Of a DNA stretch of 64,000 bases, positions 48,217 through 58,991 are shown in pieces. The stretch is taken from the NCBI RefSeq assembly GCF_963676685.1, contig NC_092350.1, positions 64,349,674 to 64,413,673 of the forward strand, written 5' to 3'. This stretch comes from Mytilus edulis (Eukaryota; Mollusca; Bivalvia; Mytilida; Mytilidae). The notes below the pieces were generated by a model. The model saw only the letters and a list, made by a program, of their open reading frames with translations, did no database searches and was not told the origin of the DNA. The translations under genes were made by a program, and so were the position numbers. The first letter of the stretch is position 1, and every line of letters starts with the position of its first letter.

Positions 48217-48268
48217 AATAAAGATGATTTAATTGTTTCAAAAAAAAAAAAAAAAAAAAAAAAAAAAA
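48217..48268 (+). terminator. LINE polyadenylation signal and A29 tail
   Basis: AATAAA at 48217-48222 followed 18 nt later by 29 A residues (48240-48268), after which the host repeat resumes. An uninterrupted tail suggests a recent insertion. Confidence 0.85.
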
Positions 48269-49382
48269 CAATTTTCTCTATCTATAATAAACTTGGCCCT
48301 TTAGATGTAAAAATTTACAAAAATTTACCAAATTAGTGAAAATTGTTAAAACTTGACTATAATGGGCAATAACTCTTTAAGGGGTCAACTGACCATTTTG
48401 GTCATGTTGACTTATTTGTAGATTTTACTTTGCTGAACATTATTGCTGTTTACAGTTTCTCGCTATCTATAATCGTATTTAAGATAATAACCAAAAACGA
48501 CAAAAATTACCAATTTGGGGGCAGCAACCCAACAAGCAGTTGTCCAATTCATCTGAATTCAGGGCAGATAGATATTGACTTGATAAACAATTCAATCTCT
48601 TGTCAGATTTGCTTTAAATGCTTTGGTTTCAGAGTTATAAGCCAAAATCTACATTTTTACCCCTATGTTCTATTGTTAGCCATGGCGGCCATCTTGATTA
48701 GTTGCCTGGGTCACCGCACATATTTTTTAAACAAAATACCCTAATAATGATTTTGGCTAAGTTTGGTTAAATTTGACCCAATGGTTTCAGAGTAGAAGAT
48801 TTTTTAAAAGATTACAAAAATTTACGAAAATTGGTAAAAATGACTAAAAAGGGCAATAACTCCTTAAGGGGTCAACTGACCATTTTGGTCATGTTGACTT
48901 ACTTGTAGATCTTACTTTGCTGAATATTATTGCTGTTTACAGTTTATCTCTATCTATAATAATATTCAAAATAATAACCAAAAACAACAAAATTTTCTTA
49001 AAATTACCAATTCAGGGGCAGAAACCCAACAACTGGTTGTCTGATTCATCCGAAAATTTTCGGGCCGATAGATCTTGACCTGATAAACAATTTTACCCCA
49101 TGTCAGATTTGCTCTAAATGCTTTGGTTTTAGAGTTATAAGCCAAAATCTACATTTTACCCCTATGTTCTATTTTTAGCCATGACAGCCATCTTGGTTGG
49201 TTGGCCGGGTCACCGGACACATTTTATTAAACTAGATACCCTAGTGATGATTGTGGCCAAGTTTGGTTAAATTTGGCCTAGTAGTTTCAGAGGAGAAGAT
49301 TTTTGTAAAAGTTAACGACGACGGACGAAGGACGCCAAGTGATGGGAAAAGCTCACTTGGCCCTATGGGCCAGGTGAGCTAA

Positions 49383-50306
49383 AAGGTTTTACCATATTCA
49401 ATGTAACTTAACTTAACGGATTTAATTTCAATTTCTAAAAGGTAACTTCATGTAAATGACTGCAAGTACAATAATATAGATATATGTCTGTGCATAACCG
49501 CACTACTGTTTTGTAACCTTGCCGTCAAACGTGTATATAGAATCCCTTTGTATATTGTTGATGGTGGGATTGCGGTCACTTTGACTTAAATCTCATTTCT
49601 CATCTTACTATACAACTTGTACATACAAGTTTTTTTTAGCTATTTTGTTTCTCTGATAGTTGTCTAATTGACTTTTACCCTACATGCCCTATAAACTCTT
49701 TTATTGTAAAACATGATAATGCATGTCTTGTTGTGATTTCTGTCACTAGGTTGATGTTTTATATTGACGCAAACCCCACATCATTTTTCAAATGCATGTA
49801 AGCACATTCATGCCTTTTAAAGATTAATATGCTCATCACGGTGACCTATAGTTTAATGTCTGTGCCATTTGGTCTCTTGTGGAGATATGTCTAATTGGCA
49901 ATCATACCTCATCTTCTTTTTTATATGAATCCCTTCTTTTATTCAAATAGCTTAGCTTGGAAAACTTTTTAAAACATAATTTTGTCTTTGATGACGTAGA
50001 TTATAAAAGGCTTTGTTTGCATTCATGTACTATCATTAAATATGAATGCCTACTTGTCACTACCTTCTGTTTGAAATACTATTTTGCTTAAATAATACTG
50101 TATACCATTGTATTAGTCTAAAGAAAGATTCAAATCTGTGACGTCAGCAATGATGTACACATATTTTTAAAGGGTTTTTTAAGTTTACCTGTCCAATATT
50201 GATTATTGCCCCTCCTTCGTTGAATATTTTTAAAAAATCCCTCAACTATTGAATTATTCTAGTTCCTTGTTCATGTAAAATCCCAGCAGAGTAGTTTGGT
50301 TGGTAA
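49383..50306. other. Spacer between LINE-bearing repeat and LTR element
   Basis: No gene. Holds a fragment of dispersed family R (49846-49922, minus) and otherwise unclassified AT-rich DNA. Confidence 0.55.
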
Positions 50307-50310
50307 CTTT

Positions 50311-51455
50311 TGTAACAAAAATTGGTCATAGTTTATTTATTTCGATGTGAAATTCCAGTTGTCTTTCCTTATTAATTGTGCTTCTATATGTATACAAGTT
50401 TCTCCATAGTTGGAGCACCATCTATTACTAAAAACACCCCTAAAATTGGTATAGTCTTGATTTTCACCCCTTCACGTATAATGGACCGTTCCATATGGTA
50501 GTATATAAGCCAGCTCAAGACAGAGAAACTTCGTCAGTTTTATGTGGACCATTGAAGTGTTAACTTCTAGGATTAAATATTCCAACTGGTAAGTAGAGTG
50601 GCTTTAGTGATTCAAAGGATATAAATCATAGTGTTTGGATTTATATGTGAATATTTCAAATAGTGATTGTGTTATAAGTGAACTTATATAATAAGTTATT
50701 GTACAGTGAAAGTACAAGGTGTATACTTGCTTGTGTTGCAAGTTGTTATATTGTGGACGTGTATTAGTGAGAATACATGGTGAAATCTTGCTGGTGTTGC
50801 AAGTTGTTATATATTGTGAAAGTGTATAAGTGAAAGTGCACTGTGTTTAATCTTATCAGTTTGGAATATATTCATTTCGATCGGATTCATAGTGATAATT
50901 AGTGTGTGAGTTGAGCTGTGTTCATATACATTCCTTGTGCATTGAAGCATTGTGCAAGTGTTATTGTGTCACTGTGTTATAGTGGTTTATTGAATATTCA
51001 AAGGTGATATTACAAATTGGTGAATATTGTTAATAAATGTTGTATATATGTGATAATGTGTTCATACGTTTTGTGTGATATAAATTGATGCATGTTGCAT
51101 AGTAATCCGTTAGTGACATTGTGTAATTAAGTGTCTGATGCATGTTGCATAGTGATATATTAGTGACATTGTGAATACTCAGGCTTAATACATGTTGCAA
51201 AGTGATTGCATAGTGACATTGTGTGTATATATTCTATAATAAGGCATTGTGTTTATACAAAGTGAATGAGGAACTTCACCTTGTAATTTAGTTTATGTGC
51301 ATTGTGTAGCTTATATATTTGACATTGTGAATTCATTTAAGGGAGTGTTAATTGTTTTAAATAGGACAACTTGTTGTGGTGCAAATTTAGGTTGAACACT
51401 TGAAATCCTGATTTATTCAGATACGGATCCATTGATCGCCCGGTTACACGTTACA
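50311..51455 (+). repeat. 5' LTR
   Basis: 1145 bp, TGTAAC…GTTACA. A TATA-like TATATAAG lies at 50502-50509 and AATAAA at 51032-51037. Beyond that are three ~50-bp imperfect repeats sharing CATGTTGCA and TAGTGACATTGTG (about 51087-51225). Confidence 0.95.
50502..50509 (+). promoter_or_regulatory. LTR TATA-like box
   Basis: TATATAAG in the left half of the LTR, about 530 bp upstream of the AATAAA, a normal place for a retrotransposon promoter. The same sequence is in the 3' LTR at 57517-57524. Confidence 0.6.
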
Positions 51456-51456
51456 A

Positions 51457-51476
51457 ATTTGGTGGCAAGCGGTGGG
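51457..51476 (+). promoter_or_regulatory. Candidate primer-binding site
   Basis: ATTTGGTGGCAAGCGGTGGG directly follows the 5' LTR, the place where a tRNA 3' end would pair to prime reverse transcription. TGGTGGCA starts are common in metazoan Gypsy elements. I could not assign the tRNA. Confidence 0.55.
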
Positions 51477-51656
51477 GTTTCATGTGTTTAAATCGTTAAT
51501 GTAATTACATATATATGGTTGATCCGGTTGTGAATATTTTATAGATAATTATGATTGTTCTTTTTGAAGTTAAAGTAGATATAGAGTTACAAGAAGTATT
51601 ATAAAAATTAAAGTTGAAGAAAATTGCATAAGGTGAGTACTGTTCAATAATATAAA

Positions 51657-54600
51657 ATGGCACAAAATCAATTTGATTCAGATATTGAACAGCTAAACAA
51701 TGTTATTGAAAGATTAGAAAGCAGTTTGAAACATAGTTTTATGCATTCAACGCCTAAGAGTGATAAGATTAAGTCAACTATTACGCAAAGTGAAAAAGAT
51801 TCAGGAGTAGCAAGTGGTGTTGATATGAGTAGTGAGGAGAATGTTTTAACAAGAGATACGGTAGTGTTTAGGACTGAAAAACCGAAAGTACGTTTTGTTG
51901 ACAGTTTACCGGGTAAAAGTGATAGTTTTTCCGAAAAGGATACTTTGCCTCTGAGTGCAAGTAAACAAATTGTAAAAAGTGACAATAGTTGTGCCGAAAA
52001 GCGTAAACATAATGTAAATACTAAAAATGAGATAACAGATATTGACAAACAGTGTCGAAATAGTGAACCCCATAATCAAGGTGTTAAGTGCAAACCGGCA
52101 ACATACGACGGGATAAGTTCATGGATAGACTACAAGTCTCATTTTGATATGGTTGCATTAGTTAATAATTGGACCGAAAACCAGAAGGGTCTTTATCTAG
52201 CAGTTTCACTTCGAGGCCAAGCGCAAGCAGTATTAGGCGATCTACCCACAGATGTGCGAAGTAATTTTGTGACACTTGTTAATGCACTTGAGGAACGTTT
52301 TGCTCCGACTAGTCAAACAGAGCTGTACAGAGTTCAGTTTCGTGAACGGAAACAAAAGGCATCTGAAACTTTGCCTGAAATGGGACAAGCAGTAAGGAGA
52401 CTCTCTAACCTTGCATACCCAACAGCTCCGCGTGAAGTGCGCGAAACATTAGCAAAAGATCAATTTATTGATGGATTGTTTGATTCAGAAATGCGATTAA
52501 AAATAAAGCAATCACGGCCCATTAATTTAGATGAAGCTATTCGTTTAGCAGTAGAATTAGAAGCCTTTAACCAGGCTGAAAGTAGCAATAGGGTGAATCG
52601 TGGTCATTTGCGGTCTACAAATCAAAGTGAAAACATTGATTCTACTGATATCAATTCTCGAGCACACACGGGTGCTATGGAAAAAATAGAGATGTCGATG
52701 AAAACAATGGAGGGAATGATAAAAACCTTGCAAAGTGAATTAGAACAAATGAAAAGTGCAGGTAACAGTTTTGACAATAAGAGATGGGTAACAAACAATA
52801 AACGAAATAAAGGGTGTTTCAATTGTGGTAAACTAGGACACTTTCAAGCGGAATGTCGAAGTCCATCGCGAAGGGATACAACAAGAAGACTACATACAAA
52901 CAGAGGTCAAAATCATAATGCTAAATCAAGGGTCTCAATCATTGAAGACGCCGGTATGTATGTTGATACAATTTTAAACAAACGATCTTGTAAATTTCTT
53001 GTTGATACAGGAGCAACGTTGTCTATTGTATCCTTCAAACTTTATGAAAGTTTGCCAAAGCATTGTAAGGTCGAACTTTATGAAACATCCCAAAACATAA
53101 CATCAGCCAATGGTGGACTTTTGACATTGTACGGTAAAGGATATTTTAGTATTCAAATTGGAAAGGAGACATTAAAGTTTGAAGCACTTGTAGCGGATAT
53201 CAAAGCCGAAGGAATACTTGGACTAGATTTTCTTAAGGCAAACAAATGCGTATTGGACGTTGTGTCTGAAAGGCTTTTTCTAGGAGAATCTGAGATACAA
53301 TTAATATTTGAGGGACCCTTAGGTTGCTACCGGGTTGTGTCATCAGAAACAGTTAGTATTCCCCCATCTTCAGAAGTTGTGGTAAACGGAAAGGTATGTT
53401 TTCCTGGGGGATATAATCTAAATAGTTTTGAGGGTGTTATTGAACCATCGGAAAACAGTGCGAAAAACGATGGGCCCTTGATAGCTAGAACTTTAGTAAA
53501 AGTTAATGAATGTGTTCCTGTTAGGTTACTGAATATGAAGCAAGACTCGCAAGTTGTGTACCAGGGTTCAACAATTGGACAAGTACATAAGATTGAATCT
53601 GTTTGTGAAAACACCCATTCGGATTTGAAAAACAAGCAATCATTTGAACTTCGCTCGGATCTGAAGGCTTTATATGAGAAGGCTTGTGAGAATTTAGACG
53701 AACAACAAAGTGATCAGTTAAAAGTACTTATCAGGAAATATGAAGGTTTATTTGCTGAATCTGATAAGGAGTTAGGCCACACTAATCTTGTAAAACATAG
53801 AATCAATACTGGGAATGCACAACCAGTTAAAGAACCTCCTAGGCGCGCTCCAGTGCATTTACGACAGGAAGTGGATAAGAACATTGATGATATGCTAAAA
53901 AAAGGAGTTATTGAACCATCTAATAGTCCTTGGGCATCAGGTGTTGTTTTAGTAAAGAAAAAGGACGGATCTTATCGCTTCTGTGTTGATTATCGGAGAT
54001 TGAATAAGGTAACGGTAAAAGATGCATATCCTCTCCCTCGTATTGACGATTCCCTGGAACAACTTGCCGGCAGTGCCTGGTTCTCAACGCTGGACTTATG
54101 TTCAGGCTACTGGCAAGTGGAAATGCACCCTGATGATAGTTACAAAACAGCTTTCGCTACAAGACGAGGCTTGTTTCAATTCAAAGTCATGCCCTTTGGT
54201 CTATGCTGTGCACCCAGTACATTTGAAAGATTGATGGAAACAGTTCTTGCAGGGTTGCAATGGGACATTTGTTTAGTTTACTTAGACGATGTAATTGTAG
54301 CTGGAAAAACATTTAGTGACATGTTAGTTAATCTTGATCGAGTATTTGAAAAGCTAGGTTCAGCTGGTCTTAAGCTTAAAGCAAAGAAATGTTCTTTGTG
54401 TGCAAAAGAGGTATTATTTTTGGGACATGTAATATCAGAAAAGGGGATCGCCACAGATCCCTCAAAAATTGACGTTGTGAAAAACTGGCCAATCCCAAGC
54501 AATGTGACTGAAATACGTTCGTTTTTGGGACTATGCAGTTATTATAGACGGTATATACAAAACTTTGCAAGTATAGCCCGGTGCTTACACGTTCTTACAG

Positions 54601-56678
54601 AAAAAGGAAAACCCTATATATGGAGTGTTAAATGCCAGGAATCTTTTGACATTTTGAAAAACCACCTGATAAAAGCCCCGATTCTGGCACATCCTGAATT
54701 CACAAAAGATTTCATTTTAGATACAGACGCCAGTAATGAATCAATTGGCGACGTTTTATCACAACTCAATGATCAAGGATCTGAAGTTGTGATAGGTTAT
54801 GCTAGCCGAACATTAAGCAAGGCTGAAAGACGTTACTGTGTAACAAGAAAAGAACTCCTTGCAGTTGTAAACTTTGTAAAACATTATAAACACTATCTTT
54901 ACGGGAGGAGATTCGTAGTTAGGACCGATCATGGCTCCTTACGCTGGCTTATGCAGTTCAAAAATCCAGAGGGTCAGTTAGCTCGCTGGTTAGAAGTCCT
55001 TAGTGAGTATGAAATACAAATAGTACATCGTCCAGGTGTTCAACATAGAAATGCCGATGCTCTAAGTCGAATACCCTGTAAACAGTGTGGTTATTTTTCC
55101 AACTGGGACGAAACACATGAGAAAACGGAAGCAAGTGTCTGCGTTTTAACGGACACCTCAGACGAATATAAGGATGATCAATCCCATCTCGAAGAATTAC
55201 AAAACAAGGACAAAGATCTGCTTTACATAAAGAATTGTTTACGAAATCAAAAACGTCCCATGTTTAGTGAAGTATCGGGTAAGGGTTTTGTTGTTCGAAG
55301 CTTGTGGTCTCAGTGGGAGAATCTGCAACTAGAAGACGAAATTCTATTCCGGAATTATGAGAGTGAAAAAGAGAAAAATCGACGACAAGTAGTTCTACCG
55401 TTTACAGAACGAAGAAATGTTCTTCAGCGATGTCATGATGATAAAACATCAGGACATTTGGGAACAAGAAAAACATTAGAAAAAATACGACTTACCTTTT
55501 ACTGGCCTGGATTACAATCAGATGTAAGATTGTACATCAGGGGTTGTGACTTTTGCTCTAGAAAGAAACGACCAATTCCAACAAAAAGGGCACCAATGGG
55601 AATAGTTCAAAGCAGTTTCCCAATGGAGAGAATAGCGACAGACATACTTGGGGAATTACCAGAAACAAAGAATGGAAACAAGTATATCCTCGTTGTGTCA
55701 GACTATTTCTCAAAATGGACAGAGAGTTTTCCGATGCCAAATATGGAGGCTGAAACGGTAGTAAAACTGATAGTTGAAGAAGTAATAACAAGGTTTGGAA
55801 TGCCAGCATACATTCATTCCGATCAGGGACGACAGTACGAGAGCAACTTGTTTCATGAAATGTGCAGAGTTTTAAACATAAAGAAAACAAGAACAACCCC
55901 ATATCACCCCCAATCAGACGGGATGGTGGGGAAATTCAATGGAACACTTGCGAAAATGTTGAGTGCATATGTGAACGACAATCATGATGACTGGGACGAA
56001 TATCTACCTTATGTCATGATGGCATATCGCAGTGCAGAACATGAGACAACAGGTTATACGCCGAACTACTTGATGTTTGGTAGAGAAGTTTCAACTCCAC
56101 TTGACATTATGTACGAGATGCCACAGGCACAAAAAGAAATACCAACCAATAAGTGGGCTTGGAAAATGAAAGAAAGGATGGAAAGTGCTCATTCAATAGT
56201 ACGAAGGAATACAGAGACAGCAATGCGTAGACAAAAGAGATATCACGACTTAAAGCTGTCATGGCAAAAGTTTGAAAAGGATGACGAAGTGTACGTTTAT
56301 TTTCCGGTGAGAAAAAGTGGACGATCACCGAAGTTTACTTCATTTTGGAGAGGTCCATATAAGATAATAGATCAGTGTACAGAAGTTACATACAGAGTCA
56401 ACTGTGCTTATAGAGGAAAAGAGCAGGTAATTCATGTTGATAGAATCCGCAAGAAGAATATGCAAAGGCTCCGAGACGAGGCAACAGAAAGTGAGAACGG
56501 TCGGGAACGAGAACCAATTAACGATGTATGTAGTACGGAAGGTTGGGGAAACATGCAAAATGAAGAAGAGATTGTGCCAAGTGACTTAGGAACAAAGTGT
56601 TTGGAAGAAAGTAGTCATGAGCCTGAAAGGAGAAGGCGTTGTAAACCTGTATGGATGAAAGATTACTGTGTTGTTTAG
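51657..56678 (+). CDS. Ty3/Gypsy Gag-Pol polyprotein, integrase catalytic Glu replaced (1673 aa)
   Basis: One uninterrupted frame. Gag occupies ~1-380 and ends in a CCHC knuckle (387-400, CFNCGKLGHFQAEC). Protease has FLVDTGAT with D450. Reverse transcriptase (~700-890) has CVDYRRLN and YLDD (875-878). RNase H begins near 1015, with D1024 in DTDAS and later RTDHGSL and NADALSR. Integrase has the HHCC finger (H1260…C1297, C1300), D1329 and D1389, and a GPY/F module (1566-1568). Exactly 35 residues after D1389, where a D,D(35)E integrase needs Glu, the codon at 55929-55931 is GGG (Gly1425). All else looks intact, so this copy should make particles and cDNA but not integrate by itself. No chromodomain seen. 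Confidence 0.95.
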   Translation: MAQNQFDSDIEQLNNVIERLESSLKHSFMHSTPKSDKIKSTITQSEKDSGVASGVDMSSEENVLTRDTVVFRTEKPKVRFVDSLPGKSDSFSEKDTLPLSASKQIVKSDNSCAEKRKHNVNTKNEITDIDKQCRNSEPHNQGVKCKPATYDGISSWIDYKSHFDMVALVNNWTENQKGLYLAVSLRGQAQAVLGDLPTDVRSNFVTLVNALEERFAPTSQTELYRVQFRERKQKASETLPEMGQAVRRLSNLAYPTAPREVRETLAKDQFIDGLFDSEMRLKIKQSRPINLDEAIRLAVELEAFNQAESSNRVNRGHLRSTNQSENIDSTDINSRAHTGAMEKIEMSMKTMEGMIKTLQSELEQMKSAGNSFDNKRWVTNNKRNKGCFNCGKLGHFQAECRSPSRRDTTRRLHTNRGQNHNAKSRVSIIEDAGMYVDTILNKRSCKFLVDTGATLSIVSFKLYESLPKHCKVELYETSQNITSANGGLLTLYGKGYFSIQIGKETLKFEALVADIKAEGILGLDFLKANKCVLDVVSERLFLGESEIQLIFEGPLGCYRVVSSETVSIPPSSEVVVNGKVCFPGGYNLNSFEGVIEPSENSAKNDGPLIARTLVKVNECVPVRLLNMKQDSQVVYQGSTIGQVHKIESVCENTHSDLKNKQSFELRSDLKALYEKACENLDEQQSDQLKVLIRKYEGLFAESDKELGHTNLVKHRINTGNAQPVKEPPRRAPVHLRQEVDKNIDDMLKKGVIEPSNSPWASGVVLVKKKDGSYRFCVDYRRLNKVTVKDAYPLPRIDDSLEQLAGSAWFSTLDLCSGYWQVEMHPDDSYKTAFATRRGLFQFKVMPFGLCCAPSTFERLMETVLAGLQWDICLVYLDDVIVAGKTFSDMLVNLDRVFEKLGSAGLKLKAKKCSLCAKEVLFLGHVISEKGIATDPSKIDVVKNWPIPSNVTEIRSFLGLCSYYRRYIQNFASIARCLHVLTEKGKPYIWSVKCQESFDILKNHLIKAPILAHPEFTKDFILDTDASNESIGDVLSQLNDQGSEVVIGYASRTLSKAERRYCVTRKELLAVVNFVKHYKHYLYGRRFVVRTDHGSLRWLMQFKNPEGQLARWLEVLSEYEIQIVHRPGVQHRNADALSRIPCKQCGYFSNWDETHEKTEASVCVLTDTSDEYKDDQSHLEELQNKDKDLLYIKNCLRNQKRPMFSEVSGKGFVVRSLWSQWENLQLEDEILFRNYESEKEKNRRQVVLPFTERRNVLQRCHDDKTSGHLGTRKTLEKIRLTFYWPGLQSDVRLYIRGCDFCSRKKRPIPTKRAPMGIVQSSFPMERIATDILGELPETKNGNKYILVVSDYFSKWTESFPMPNMEAETVVKLIVEEVITRFGMPAYIHSDQGRQYESNLFHEMCRVLNIKKTRTTPYHPQSDGMVGKFNGTLAKMLSAYVNDNHDDWDEYLPYVMMAYRSAEHETTGYTPNYLMFGREVSTPLDIMYEMPQAQKEIPTNKWAWKMKERMESAHSIVRRNTETAMRRQKRYHDLKLSWQKFEKDDEVYVYFPVRKSGRSPKFTSFWRGPYKIIDQCTEVTYRVNCAYRGKEQVIHVDRIRKKNMQRLRDEATESENGREREPINDVCSTEGWGNMQNEEEIVPSDLGTKCLEESSHEPERRRRCKPVWMKDYCVV

Positions 56679-57325
56679 GCGTTCAGGTGTATCATAAGTG
56701 TATATAAAAGTTAGTTTTCATGATGTACATAAAATTGTGTGTACATAGACTTAAATGGGAGTCCGTCGGATGGGGACGTTAAATCCGAGGCCCCATGTAC
56801 AGGAACATGTCACGCCCTGTGCATGTAAAAGACCCCTCCTGCAGATTTCGTTAAGAGTAGGCTCCTTGGGGCCGCTGCAGAGGCAAAATTTGTTAGGGAC
56901 CTTTTAAATTTTCTTTGGCAGTGACACTCAAAATTACAGATGTTAATAGGAAAGATGTTATTGTTGGAAACAGGGATATTTTGAAGTAAGTTTTAAAAAG
57001 TGTTAATCGGACAAAAAGGAGAAATATACTGTGAATAGTGTTTGTTCATAAGAAGAAAGTTCAATATGTTTGATATGCTGACAGGAATTAGGACATAGGT
57101 AGACTTTGTTTCTACGGGTTGTGCCTTGTAATGTCATCAGTTAAGACCTGATGGACAAAAGGGTAGCCTGACGTTGTGGTCAGAAGATATGTCCAATGGA
57201 AATAGTGACTGCACTATGGTATGAGTTTGGGTATGAAAAATGACCACTTTGATAGATGTTTTATCAGCATGTCAGATGTATTCAAGGAGTCATGCGAGGA
57301 CGCATGATTTTTGAGGCGTGGGTAG
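56679..57325 (+). other. LTR element 3' untranslated region
   Basis: Non-coding stretch between the Gag-Pol stop and the 3' LTR; no env-like frame. It ends with the purine-rich GAGGCGTGGGTAG (57313-57325), the likely primer for plus-strand synthesis. Confidence 0.7.
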
Positions 57326-58470
57326 TGTAACAAAAATTGGTCATAGTTTATTTATTTCGATGTGAAATTCCAGTTGTCTTTCCTTATTAATTGTGCTTCT
57401 ATATGTATACAAGTTTCTCCATAGTTGGAGCACCATCTATTACTAAAAACACCCCTAAAATTGGTATAGTCTTGATTTTCACCCCTTCACGTATAATGGA
57501 CCGTTCCATATGGTAGTATATAAGCCAGCTCAAGACAGAGAAACTTCGTCAGTTTTATGTGGACCATTGAAGTGTTAACTTCTAGGATTAAATATTCCAA
57601 CTGGTAAGTAGAGTGGCTTTAGTGATTCAAAGGATATAAATCATAGTGTTTGGATTTATATGTGAATATTTCAAATAGTGATTGTGTTATAAGTGAACTT
57701 ATATAATAAGTTATTGTACAGTGAAAGTACAAGGTGTATACTTGCTTGTGTTGCAAGTTGTTATATTGTGGACGTGTATTAGTGAGAATACATGGTGAAA
57801 TCTTGCTGGTGTTGCAAGTTGTTATATATTGTGAAAGTGTATAAGTGAAAGTGCACTGTGTTTAATCTTATCAGTTTGGAATATATTCATTTCGATCGGA
57901 TTCATAGTGATAATTAGTGTGTGAGTTGAGCTGTGTTCATATACATTCCTTGTGCATTGAAGCATTGTGCAAGTGTTATTGTGTCACTGTGTTATAGTGG
58001 TTTATTGAATATTCAAAGGTGATATTACAAATTGGTGAATATTGTTAATAAATGTTGTATATATGTGATAATGTGTTTATACGTTTTGTGTGATATAAAT
58101 TGATGCATGTTGCATAGTAATCCGTTAGTGACATTGTGTAATTAAGTGTCTGATGCATGTTGCATAGTGATATATTAGTGACATTGTGAATACTCAGGCT
58201 TAATACATGTTGCAAAGTGATTGCATAGTGACATTGTGTGTATATATTCTATAATAAGGCATTGTGTTTATACAAAGTGAATGAGGAACTTCACCTTGTA
58301 ATTTAGTTTATGTGCATTGTGTAGCTTATATATTTGACATTGTGAATTCATTTAAGGGAGTGTTAATTGTTTTAAATAGGACAACTTGTTGTGGTGCAAA
58401 TTTAGGTTGAACACTTGAAATCCTGATTTATTCAGATACGGATCCATTGATCGCCCGGTTACACGTTACA
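57326..58470 (+). repeat. 3' LTR
   Basis: Same length as the 5' LTR and identical by eye except for T at 58078. Its AATAAA is at 58047-58052. Confidence 0.95.
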
Positions 58471-58474
58471 CTTT

Positions 58475-58770
58475 TACAATGATATATGACTTGTCTCTTG
58501 CATATTTTAGGTTGCAACATATGGACATGTTATGAAGTTCCTCGCGCATTCAACAGAAATGGTAGTAGAAATGGTATTCTAGTCGTAATATAAGAGTCTT
58601 TAAAGTGACGAATTAAAAAAAAAGTAGGCACCATATAACGTTTTGAATTAACAAAAATATATATGTATAAATAATACGAATACATAGCATTGCAAATAAC
58701 TATATGTGTTTTCAGGAATCGTAAAGTCGATAAGACAATGTACAGAATAGCAGTCAATTCATAGTCACAC
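58475..58770. other. Spacer between LTR element and gene B stop
   Basis: Likely includes the 3' UTR of gene B (minus strand). No AATAAA seen on the minus strand here, so the original polyadenylation site may lie elsewhere or may have been separated by the LTR element. Confidence 0.4.
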
Positions 58771-58991
58771 CTAAAACGTTCTCTTTTGTAGATACATTTT
58801 CCTAGTCAATGACGATGTTGTATATGCCACTTTTAAACCTGTCTCCTTAAGCTTTCTATTGATCTTGATCAGAAGACTCTGGATTTCAGTAACTGGTATC
58901 GGATTCATACCACGGTTTGTGTACCATGTGTTTTGTTCGTCTTCTAATGTTTTCACTAATGAATTTAGGAATTTATTGTCCGATAAATAAC
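58771..58991 (-). CDS. Gene B last exon (caspase small subunit)
   Basis: Acceptor TGTTTCTTGCAG, phase 1, stop TAG at 58771-58773. It encodes KFLNSLVKTLED and TSSLTRKMYLQ, aligned with the caspase p10 core. The stretch before the acceptor (read-through to 59040) looks hydrophobic but is intron. Confidence 0.85.

Larger units (their letters stand above)
41153..48268 (+). mobile_element. Full-length L1/Tx1-like LINE retrotransposon
   Basis: About 7.1 kb with a 5' UTR, ORF1 (41345-42538), a middle open frame (42558-43835), ORF2 with endonuclease and reverse transcriptase (43846-47673), a 3' UTR, AATAAA at 48217 and an A29 tail. All three frames are open. The three frames lie in three different phases with 19- and 10-nt gaps. 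The 5' end is set by comparison with the uninterrupted host repeat. No clear target duplication: about six bases of the host repeat seem lost at the junction. Confidence 0.85.
41017..49382 (+). mobile_element. Non-autonomous rolling-circle-like repeat, copy 3, split by a LINE
   Basis: The head (41017-41153) and the rest (48269-49382) together form one copy of the 7594-9440 family. They are separated by a 7.1-kb LINE, which gives a relative age: this repeat was here first. The tail ends with the hairpin and CTAA. Confidence 0.8.
50307..58474 (+). mobile_element. Young full-length Ty3/Gypsy LTR retrotransposon
   Basis: Two direct 1145-bp LTRs (50311-51455 and 57326-58470), each TG…CA, surround a primer-binding region, one Gag-Pol frame and a purine-rich tract. 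Flanks show CTTT on both sides (50307-50310 and 58471-58474); if the last A of the LTR is counted as flank, the duplication is 5 bp (ACTTT). The LTRs differ at one position (51063 C, 58078 T). Domain order PR-RT-RNaseH-IN is Gypsy type. No envelope gene is present. Confidence 0.95.

Noticed and set aside
56679-57325. Envelope gene in the LTR element
   Set aside because: No open frame of useful length between Gag-Pol and the 3' LTR.
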